Source of the DNA: Bryobacterales bacterium
Lineage (GTDB): Bacteria; Acidobacteriota; Terriglobia; Bryobacterales; Bryobacteraceae
DNA length: 38,825 nucleotides
NCBI GenBank assembly: GCA_020846745.1
Contig: JADLDI010000037.1
Span: forward strand, 1-38,825
Direction of reading: 5' to 3'
A program made the position numbers and the translations under genes. Every line of letters begins with the position of its first letter. The stretch's first letter is position 1. The notes under the pieces are model-generated. The model was not told where the DNA came from and ran no database searches. It saw only the letters and a list, made by a program, of their open reading frames with translations. Shown one piece after another: positions 1 through 6,425 of this stretch.

Positions 1-33
1 ACCATGTAGGTACTGACGGTCGCGGCTCCGTTA
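1..33. repeat. Dispersed intergenic repeat, copy 1
   Basis: The first 18 bases of the window are identical to 707-724. The following stretch matches 725-738 with a one-base gap and two changes. Its second half (17-33) matches 22769-22785 at 16 of 17 positions. The copy may extend left of the window. Confidence 0.7.
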
Positions 34-268
34 TGGGGCGGTGCACGGGTCGGTAGCGGGGGCGGGAGTTCGTTTCGCAAATGATTGAAAGCAGGCTGCA
101 AAGCTTCCGGAATGGCTCCGGAGGCGAGGCCGTGCTTAAGAGCACTTTTGAGGAGGTTTTCTTGCCTTCCGGGGTTTTGGGTCCGGTGCTGTTTGTCGAC
201 ATACTTTCCTGATTCCTTTCGAATAGGGCTTCGCCCTGGGTTAGCCGTCGTTGACGGGGGTGAAGAAG

Positions 269-297
269 GACCGCGGGCTGACGCGCCGCGGTTCGGT
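269..297. repeat. Palindromic GC-rich repeat, copy 1
   Basis: Arms ACCGCGG (270-276) and CCGCGGT (286-292) enclose a 9-nt loop. About 29 bases around it match 33632-33660 with two differences, so this is a dispersed hairpin element of REP type rather than chance complementarity. Confidence 0.65.
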
Positions 298-706
298 TAC
301 GGCGACGGCTGGCGACCGGGGCTTCGCGCTAGGAGTAACACGGGCGAAAGCGGGCGCGGCAGTAGCGGAGGGGGCTTTGGGGCTTGGAAAGTGCGGTTAA
401 GTTGCTGGTGGAGAGGGGGTTAGAAGATATTTTGAGTTTTTGCAATTGGTTGTGAATGGATTTTTTCGGGGTTGACGAAAAATGGGCGAAAGCATCGGTC
501 ATGGCGGATTTTTTGATCTCTCGCCAAGACCCTAAGACGCAAAGAACGCCGCCGCGAAATGCGGATTGGATATCGTGCGGCTTGAGTAAAGAGAGTTATG
601 GAGCAGAAAGAAGTTGGAGTTAATTTCGGAGTACAGCCAAATGCCTGCCAACATTGCGGCAGATCTGGGTTAACTCGAGTTTTCTGCCACGAAACGTCAG
701 AATCTG

Positions 707-738
707 ACCATGTAGGTACTGACGCTCCCGCTCCGTAT
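707..738. repeat. Dispersed intergenic repeat, copy 2
   Basis: Second copy of the element at 1-33, in the same orientation. It is flanked by GTCAG/CTGAC inverted arms (698-710) that could form a small stem. It lies in non-coding DNA. Confidence 0.65.
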
Positions 739-768
739 CGGAAATTGGGGAAGGTGTCGACAAGAGTG

Positions 769-787
769 TCACCCCACATTGGGGTGA
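769..787 (-). terminator. Hairpin downstream of the 805-1584 gene
   Basis: TCACCCCA, a 3-nt loop and TGGGGTGA form a perfect 8-bp stem that ends 18 bases beyond the stop codon of the leftward gene at 805. No long T-run follows, so it is either a weak intrinsic terminator or a 3'-end stabilising hairpin. Confidence 0.45.
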
Positions 788-804
788 TGCGCCACAAGGG
801 GGGG

Positions 805-1584
805 TTATTGGGTGCGGCCGGGGAGAGGCAAACGGCTGGGGAGGCGGCTGCCTTGGCGTTGGGAGGGTTGCGGGCCGGGTCCTTCGCCGACGTTGGACCT
901 CCTGGCGGGCGCACCGGAGAAGTTCAGTTCCGATTCGGTAAACGAGAGGGAGCGGTCGAGGACCATTTCAACGGTGGTTCCGCGGGGTAAGGCGGCGTCC
1001 GGTCCACGGCTCATCAGGACGCCGACAAGGCCGGCGGTGGCTCCGGCGGCAGCGCCGATTCCGGCACCCATACCGGCGCGACCGGAGGACGATCCGATGA
1101 TTGCGCCCAGCGCCGCGCCGCCGGCGCCCGTTTCACCGACGGTTCGGGCGTCGCCACCTTTATTGCCTTCCCCTTTGATTTTGCCTTCGGAGCGGTCGAG
1201 TTGTTCGCTGGCGCGGCCGTCTAAGCCGCCCACACGGGCGCGAAAGTCGCGGGTGACGCCATTGGGCAAGGTAAGAGAGTCAAACCGAACGAATAACTCA
1301 GCCCGTCCCTTGATCCTACCGGCGCGCTTGGATTGAGTAACGGTGCCGGCGACGTAGCTGCCCGGGGGAATGACGATACGGCCGTCAGCGAGGATGGGGA
1401 AGACGGTTTCGAGATAGACGCGATCGCCTTCAATGGCCTGTTTGGTGCTGATGCTGTTGATTAGCCCCAAGGGGATTTTCGTGCCGGTAGATATGGTGAA
1501 CGACTTCTCCTCCGGAGCGGCGGAGTCTGCCTGTTGTTGGGCGATCAAGGGCAGGGCAAGCGTAGCAAGCAGCAAGCACTTCAT
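805..1584 (-). CDS. Exported protein with a TrbI/VirB10-like beta region and glycine zipper
   Basis: A 259-residue protein of unproven function. Residues 1-15 form a signal peptide (MKCLLLATLALPLIA) followed by a low-complexity linker. Residues about 30-115 are beta-rich and begin with the pattern 'ISTGTKIPLGLINSIST...GDRVYLET', which recalls the TrbI/VirB10-type fold in acidobacterial exported proteins. Residues about 145-190 form a Gly/Ala glycine-zipper segment (GAGGAALGAIIG...) that could insert in a membrane. The tail is Arg/Pro/Gln-rich. I chose the ATG at 1584 because the signal peptide starts there; an upstream TTG at 1602 adds six residues. No conjugation genes are nearby, so a role in type IV secretion is not supported. 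It is last in the leftward block that starts with mutY, 150 bases from the previous gene. Confidence 0.7.
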   Translation of the reverse strand: MKCLLLATLALPLIAQQQADSAAPEEKSFTISTGTKIPLGLINSISTKQAIEGDRVYLETVFPILADGRIVIPPGSYVAGTVTQSKRAGRIKGRAELFVRFDSLTLPNGVTRDFRARVGGLDGRASEQLDRSEGKIKGEGNKGGDARTVGETGAGGAALGAIIGSSSGRAGMGAGIGAAAGATAGLVGVLMSRGPDAALPRGTTVEMVLDRSLSFTESELNFSGAPARRSNVGEGPGPQPSQRQGSRLPSRLPLPGRTQ

Positions 1585-1734
1585 ACGAAGGTACCTATTC
1601 AAAGGATACTTGACGGGTGCGAGGGTGGAATGGTTGCTGGGAAGTGTGGGATAGAAAAGGTTGCCGAAGAGGCCGAGCGGGAGGTCGGGCCGCGAACGTA
1701 GACTGTTCGGCCTACAGGGGGATTTGGGGGCGGG

Positions 1735-2550
1735 CTAGTTCACTGGAATTGAGAGGGTGTCCTGGCTCGCGAGATCGTCGTAGGCGATGCGGAGCGGGAT
1801 GCGTGAACCGGCGGGGGAGGGCGGCAGCCGGAAGTTGATCTGGTAGAGGCCGGGGAAGCCGGGGGCGAGGCCCACATATAAGATGTTCTGCGCGGGCGCG
1901 ATTTGGCTGTCCCATAACAGGGCGAATCGCTTGGAGTTGGCCAGGGGGGTGGCGCCTTTGGGGATCTCTCCGCCGGTGGTTGGCGGGACGACCGGGCCGA
2001 GGCCGGTGGCGAATAAGATGACGACGTCGCCGGGCCTGGCGGGGCGTTGGCTGGAGACAATGGCTCCATCGGAGGCGACGACGATGGGTGTCGTTTCGTC
2101 GAGCTGGAACAATGACGGCGCGGCCGATTCGACGCGAAGTTTGATTTCCGGACCGGCCACGCCGTCGCGAATAACCTGCAGTTCAACATTGCCGGGGACC
2201 AGGTCTGGCGGGACCAGGAAGTTAATCTGCTTGGGAGATACGAAGTAGAGGGGAGCGGGGACACCGCCGATCAGGACGCGAACGCCGGTTTGCGGCAACA
2301 AAGTGGGCACGCGGCCATCGCGGATATCGTTGGCGGCGAGCGCTCGCGTAGAAAAGCATAGATTTGTCCCGTAAACGGTAACGATGGTGTTGGGCGCGAG
2401 AGGGCCGGGGAGGGCACTGGCGCCGTTAACGATGCTGGAAGCTGTATATGCCGGGGCTTGCAGGGGCGCTACTTCGGCGCGGAGGGCGTTAGCCGCGGGC
2501 CAGGCGGCAACGCAGGCAAGGCCGGCCAAGAACGAAGCGGCGGCCCGCAT
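1735..2550 (-). CDS. Secreted TIGR03437-domain protein
   Basis: A 271-residue exported protein. Residues 1-25 are a signal peptide. Most of the rest is a single TIGR03437 domain, visible as the block pattern 'PNTIVTVYGTNL', 'VLIGGVPAPLYFVSPKQINFLVP', 'RPGDVVILFATGLGP' and 'YVGLAPGFPGLYQINFRLP'. In Solibacter relatives this beta-rich domain sits at the C-terminus of many secreted proteins; its biochemical role is unknown. Here it stands almost alone, with about 30 linker residues before it. The two upstream leftward genes end in the same domain, so this is a local tandem array of the family. A hairpin (2551-2573) abuts the start codon and no ribosome binding site is visible. Confidence 0.85.
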   Translation of the reverse strand: MRAAASFLAGLACVAAWPAANALRAEVAPLQAPAYTASSIVNGASALPGPLAPNTIVTVYGTNLCFSTRALAANDIRDGRVPTLLPQTGVRVLIGGVPAPLYFVSPKQINFLVPPDLVPGNVELQVIRDGVAGPEIKLRVESAAPSLFQLDETTPIVVASDGAIVSSQRPARPGDVVILFATGLGPVVPPTTGGEIPKGATPLANSKRFALLWDSQIAPAQNILYVGLAPGFPGLYQINFRLPPSPAGSRIPLRIAYDDLASQDTLSIPVN

Positions 2551-2573
2551 ACGGCTGACTACAGTCTAGCCGT
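2551..2573 (-). promoter_or_regulatory. Hairpin abutting the start codon of the TIGR03437 gene
   Basis: ACGGCT-GACT-AC-AGTC-T-AGCCGT is a near-perfect 10-bp stem with a single bulged base. On the minus strand it ends directly before the ATG at 2550 and occupies the place where a Shine-Dalgarno sequence would lie. It may be an operator, a structured leader or an upstream terminator. Confidence 0.45.
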
Positions 2574-2627
2574 GGATGGGGCCGCCGCCAATCCCCCCAC
2601 CAAGGGAGAGGGATAGTATAGAGTTGG

Positions 2628-3968
2628 CTACCTGCCGACGTAGAGCGTTACGTCGGGGGAAGTGCGGCTGCCGACGCGAAGGCGGACCTGATTATCGGCA
2701 TTGGTGCGAGCGTTGGCCGGCACTTTCAAGTTGATCTGATAAAGCGCGCTGATGCTATAGGGCGCAAGTCCTACGTAGGTGACGTCAGCGGCGGCGAGGG
2801 CGGTACCGTTCCATTCGACAACGGCGTTCTGGCGCAGCCTGGCCACGTCGGTGGGAATTTCGCCAGCCTGGTAGACGGGGTCGGTGAAGCCTAGACCGGT
2901 GGCAAACAGGATGAGCGTGTCACCGGGCTTGGGAGCTTTGGCGAAGGAGAACTGCGCCGGATTGGCGGCAATCGATCCATCGAGCATGACGGCGGCGGCG
3001 GCATCGGAGGGCAAGAGGCGGAAAAAGGCGGGGGCAGCGTCAGCGAGTTGGATGTTGACGGGATCGCTGCGGCGTTCGTTGGTCTGGCCGGGATTGGCGA
3101 TGACGCGAACGGGGAAGGAACCCTGCTCGGTAGTGGTTGGAATCTGGACGTTAATTTGTTCGGGGCCGACGTAGGTGATGGGAGCGCGCCGGCCGTTGAT
3201 TTCGACGGCGACGCAAGAGGCGGTGGAGGGGTACTTGTCATCGACAAAGTCGAGGGTGTCGACAATAAAATCCTTTGCGGGGGCCTGGAAGCCGGTACCG
3301 TCGACGATCAGCATGGAGTTAGAGGCAAACGGACCGTCGGCAAGCGAGGCGCCGTGGCGGGTTTTGGTGATGCGCGGGGTGGCGGTTAGATTGCAGTTCT
3401 GGGGTTGGATGGTCGAGTCGGTAGTGTAGATGAAGTCGCCCGTGTTGGTGCCGTTATTGTTGGCGGCGTTACCGGCAGCGTAGAAGACGACGGGACCGAC
3501 ATCGGAGGAAGGCGGCATCCACTCGATATCCCAGGATGCACTGCCACGCTGACCGGCGAAGGTGGTCGGCTGTGTATGTTCCACAAACTCGCGGAGGCCG
3601 TTGCAGGGCGCAAAGGTGTTATCGAAGCACTTGACGAGATAGTTATTGGCCGGAAGAAAAGTGCCGGCGGGCTGAGTTGGGTCGCTTGCGAGGCGTGCCG
3701 TTAATTGGAAACCCCAACGGGCGGCAGTGGGGTGTTGCAGCATGACGCGAATTTTCTGCTTCACGCCGGGCTTGTAGTCACGGACCAGGATGGTTAGTTT
3801 GCCGACGCCGTCATTGAGGTTGTTACCTCGATGGCAGGCGGTGCAGGTAAGTCCACCGTCGGCGGCAGCGCCCGTTCTGCCAGGCACGGGGCCTGTGCTG
3901 AACGCAAGGCCCGGCACGGCGATTCCAATCAGCAATAGACACAGGAAGAGTGTCTGTTTGAGCGACAT
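2628..3968 (-). CDS. Secreted putative c-heme protein with choice-anchor/Reeler-like and TIGR03437 domains
   Basis: A 446-residue exported protein. Residues 1-22 are a signal peptide. A c-type heme motif CTACH (C42, C45, H46) follows within 'GGLTCTACHRGN'. Residues about 55-190 form a beta-sandwich region with 'YKPGVKQKIRVMLQH', 'RWGFQLTAR' and 'WDIEWMPPSSDVGPVVFYAAGNAANNN', a pattern I associate with Reeler-like/choice-anchor V domains. Residues about 220-446 are a TIGR03437 domain. The start is supported by an AAGGAG ribosome binding site about 8 bases before the ATG. It is 28 bases downstream of its paralogue at 3997-5340 and probably co-transcribed with it. Heme attachment is inferred from the motif; the function is unknown, and an extracellular electron-transfer or matrix role is speculative. 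Confidence 0.82.
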   Translation of the reverse strand: MSLKQTLFLCLLLIGIAVPGLAFSTGPVPGRTGAAADGGLTCTACHRGNNLNDGVGKLTILVRDYKPGVKQKIRVMLQHPTAARWGFQLTARLASDPTQPAGTFLPANNYLVKCFDNTFAPCNGLREFVEHTQPTTFAGQRGSASWDIEWMPPSSDVGPVVFYAAGNAANNNGTNTGDFIYTTDSTIQPQNCNLTATPRITKTRHGASLADGPFASNSMLIVDGTGFQAPAKDFIVDTLDFVDDKYPSTASCVAVEINGRRAPITYVGPEQINVQIPTTTEQGSFPVRVIANPGQTNERRSDPVNIQLADAAPAFFRLLPSDAAAAVMLDGSIAANPAQFSFAKAPKPGDTLILFATGLGFTDPVYQAGEIPTDVARLRQNAVVEWNGTALAAADVTYVGLAPYSISALYQINLKVPANARTNADNQVRLRVGSRTSPDVTLYVGR

Positions 3969-3996
3969 GCAATTCTCCTTTTATACGAACTAGAAA

Positions 3997-5340
3997 TTAT
4001 CGTTGAACCGTTGTGAACAGGTTCTGCCCGTCGGGGACACCGTTGATGGTGACCTTCAGGGCGACATCGCCATTGGGCACGTCGGGCACCGTGGCATCGA
4101 TGCGGCACAGGCCGACGAGATTCGGCTCCATGAATGAATCCGCAACGGCGACGGTTTCGCCAAACTGAACCTGAACAGACGAAGACAGCCGCCTGATTCC
4201 AGTTATGATCTGGCCCGCGGGCGATTCGGGCGTGGTGGGCCCGCAGCCGACGGCGTAGACGATGATCTTGTCGCCGGGCTTGGCGGGGCGGAAAGCGGCT
4301 CCTGTGACGAGGTTTTCGCGGCCGACGAATGTGCGCAAGTCGGGGTGGAGCGCGGCCACATACTGCTTGCCGCCGACGTTGAAAACGGGTGTGGTCAACA
4401 GGCCCGGCGATACGGCGGCGGCTTTGACGGTGGTTTTCGCAGAGCCGGCCGAGCTTTCGATTTCGAGCTGAATACCGTCGCCGACGCCGATGCCGTCGGG
4501 CACCTGGAAATTGACCTGTGTGGGGCTGATATAGCTGATGAAGGCAGACTTGCCTGCGACTTTCACCTTTACGGTGCTTACTTCGGTGGGGGCCTGATTG
4601 CCCTGGAAGTCTGAGCCTAACCACTCGCGTGTGGTGGCGGAGAGATTAGTGCCTTTGATGTAGGCCCATGTGCCCGGGCTGAGGGTAGTGGCTTCGCTCC
4701 AGACTTGCTGGACGCTTTGAATGGCGGTGGGAGAGCCGGAGACGGCTTTGGGAGTGAGGGTGAACCGGCGGAGATATATGCGGTCGCCGCTGGGGTCGTT
4801 GTTGTTGTTTGCTGCGTTCGCTGCTAAGTAAACCGTGACAACGCCTAAGTCAGTGGATGGTGGCGTCCAATCAAATTCGAACGTGTTGTTCTCATTCGGG
4901 AGCTTATGGTTTATATATTGAATCGGCGCCGCGCTTGGGCATGGCAATGTCAGAGAGCCAGTCTGACACTGGACAAAGGTCTGAGCGCTAATGTCTGCGA
5001 AGCTTCCTGCTTGAGAGTTGTCACCGAGGCGTGCAGATGCCTGGAATCCGAAGACTCGGCCGGGACCGTTGAGACCTTGACCGGTCACTTTGACAGTCCA
5101 GCGTTGCTTGACGCCCGGTGTGTAAGTGCCGCTTTCTGATGTTTCCAGCTCGATACCTGAGTCTTTGACCGGATTACCGGCGCCGACGTGGCAGGTGGCT
5201 TGGGCGCAACCATTGGGTTCTTCGCCGGGGCCGGCCGTATGACCGGGTTCGGGGCCGTCGTGATAGGCCAACAGGGCCAAGGAAAATAGGGCCGAAAAGA
5301 AGACACCAGAAGTAATAGATAACTTACGTTTAATCGTCAT
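3997..5340 (-). CDS. Secreted putative heme-binding paralogue with TIGR03437 domain
   Basis: A 447-residue exported protein with the same architecture as its downstream neighbour: signal peptide (residues 1-25), cysteine motif, choice-anchor/Reeler-like region ('YTPGVKQRWTVKVTGQG', 'VFGFQASARL', 'FEFDWTPPSTDLGVVTVYLAANAANNNND') and C-terminal TIGR03437 domain (about 220-447). The heme motif is C45-AQAT-C50-H51, a CX4CH spacing instead of CX2CH. CX4CH occurs in some c-type cytochromes, but whether this protein carries heme is open. I chose the ATG at 5340 over the in-frame TTG at 5352 because GGGTGG lies upstream of the ATG. The gene begins 24 bases after mutY ends, so read-through from mutY is possible. 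Confidence 0.8.
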   Translation of the reverse strand: MTIKRKLSITSGVFFSALFSLALLAYHDGPEPGHTAGPGEEPNGCAQATCHVGAGNPVKDSGIELETSESGTYTPGVKQRWTVKVTGQGLNGPGRVFGFQASARLGDNSQAGSFADISAQTFVQCQTGSLTLPCPSAAPIQYINHKLPNENNTFEFDWTPPSTDLGVVTVYLAANAANNNNDPSGDRIYLRRFTLTPKAVSGSPTAIQSVQQVWSEATTLSPGTWAYIKGTNLSATTREWLGSDFQGNQAPTEVSTVKVKVAGKSAFISYISPTQVNFQVPDGIGVGDGIQLEIESSAGSAKTTVKAAAVSPGLLTTPVFNVGGKQYVAALHPDLRTFVGRENLVTGAAFRPAKPGDKIIVYAVGCGPTTPESPAGQIITGIRRLSSSVQVQFGETVAVADSFMEPNLVGLCRIDATVPDVPNGDVALKVTINGVPDGQNLFTTVQR

Positions 5341-5364
5341 GGAACCACCCAATTCGTAATCAGT

Positions 5365-6402
5365 CTAGCGGGATTGGGGTGTTCGAGTTGTTAATTGTTT
5401 TGAGTGCTTTAGGCGGAGAGCTTTGCGGGCGATGGTGCTGAGCGGGATGTCGTGCAAATTGGCGATTTCGAACCATTTGAAATGGTGGGGAACTGTTGTG
5501 ATATGCGCCTGCCGGACGGTGATGTGAATGTCATGAATGGTGATGGCGTGGCGAACGGTGCCGATAATCTCGCCGATTGTCGCGTCTTGCAGATAGTCCG
5601 GGTCGGGTAATTCCCAAAAGCCGGCCATTCGCGAGCTTTGTTCCGGGCGCTGCCAGAGCAGGATTTGGGCGCCTTGTTGGATGAGAAGGACGGTCTGCTC
5701 GACGAGCACCTGACGTGTGTTGCGGGATTTTACGGGAAATTCTTTTTGGCGTTGCGAGAGGCGGGCCTGACAGTCGAGGGCGACGGGGCAGAGGAGGCAT
5801 TGGGGGTCGCGGGGGAGGCAGACGGTGGCGCCGAGTTCCATCATGGCCTGGTTGAAGTCGCCGGGCAGGTGGGGGTGGAGGAGGGATTGGGCTAAGACAC
5901 TGAGTTTGCGGCGGATCGTGGCGTTGGAGATGTCGCCGGGTTCAGCGGAATGGCGGCTGAGGACGCGCAGGACGTTGCCGTCGACGGCGGCGTGGGGCTG
6001 GTTGAAGGCGATGCTCGAGACGGCGGCGGCGGTGTAATCTCCAACACCGGGCAGTTCGCGAAATTTCCCGAAATCTTGTGGGAATTCCCGCAATTTGACG
6101 ATTTGTTGGGCGGCGCGCTGCAGGTTGCGGGCGCGGGAGTAGTAGCCTAAGCCGCTCCAGGCGGCGAGGACGTGTTGCTCGGGAGCGGCGGCGAGGGCTT
6201 CGACGGTGGGGAATTTCGATAAGAAGCGCTCGTAATAGGGGATGACCGCGGCAACGCGCGTTTGCTGCAGCATGATTTCGGAGACCCAGATGCGGTAGGG
6301 GTCGGAGGTGCGGCGCCAGGGCAGGTCGCGGCGGACGGCGCGGTACCAATCGATGAGTCTTTGGGCAAAGCTCCCGTGGGGAGCAGGGGCGGGCGCGGCC
6401 AT
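5365..6402 (-). CDS. mutY: A/G-specific adenine DNA glycosylase MutY
   Basis: A base-excision-repair enzyme that removes adenine mispaired with 8-oxoguanine, acting on cytoplasmic DNA. The 345 residues match the family length. Visible signatures are 'SEIMLQQTRV' with catalytic Glu42, the helix-hairpin-helix 'LPGVGDYTAAAVSSIAF' (117-133), Asp141 in 'VDGNVLRVLSR', and a [4Fe-4S] cluster motif C195-X6-C202-X2-C205-X5-C211. Residues about 230-335 form the NUDIX-like domain that reads 8-oxoguanine ('ILLWQRPEQSSRMAGFWELP'). The ATG start lies head to head with uvrA, whose proposed start is 23 bases away. The downstream secreted heme-protein genes follow closely but have no obvious link to repair. 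Confidence 0.96.
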   Translation of the reverse strand: MAAPAPAPHGSFAQRLIDWYRAVRRDLPWRRTSDPYRIWVSEIMLQQTRVAAVIPYYERFLSKFPTVEALAAAPEQHVLAAWSGLGYYSRARNLQRAAQQIVKLREFPQDFGKFRELPGVGDYTAAAVSSIAFNQPHAAVDGNVLRVLSRHSAEPGDISNATIRRKLSVLAQSLLHPHLPGDFNQAMMELGATVCLPRDPQCLLCPVALDCQARLSQRQKEFPVKSRNTRQVLVEQTVLLIQQGAQILLWQRPEQSSRMAGFWELPDPDYLQDATIGEIIGTVRHAITIHDIHITVRQAHITTVPHHFKWFEIANLHDIPLSTIARKALRLKHSKQLTTRTPQSR

Positions 6403-6425
6403 TGTTAAACTGGAAGTTCCCCTTC

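Larger units (their letters stand above)
1..804. other. Intergenic region with repeats, no convincing gene
   Basis: About 800 bases with no reading frame that looks like protein. The two longest open frames (85-423 plus, 420-914 minus) are rich in Arg, Pro and Gly, lack recognisable motifs, and the second runs into the 3' end of the next gene. The stretch instead holds two copies of a roughly 32-bp repeat (1-33 and 707-738), a GC-rich hairpin repeated at 33.6 kb (269-297), a small hairpin followed by four T (132-149), a degenerate run of AAGACG/AAAGA heptamer-like units near 523-550, and a strong hairpin at 769-787. It looks like a repeat-collecting spacer; a short RNA cannot be excluded. Confidence 0.6.

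Noticed and set aside
85..914. Open frames 85-423 (plus) and 420-914 (minus) as genes
   Set aside because: Both are Arg/Pro/Gly/Ser-rich translations of GC-rich repeats without motifs, start context or homology character; the second overlaps the 3' end of the exported protein gene in the same strand but another frame.
805..1584. Conjugation protein TrbI/VirB10
   Set aside because: Only a weak similarity in the beta region; no other type IV secretion genes are nearby and the glycine-zipper part is atypical.
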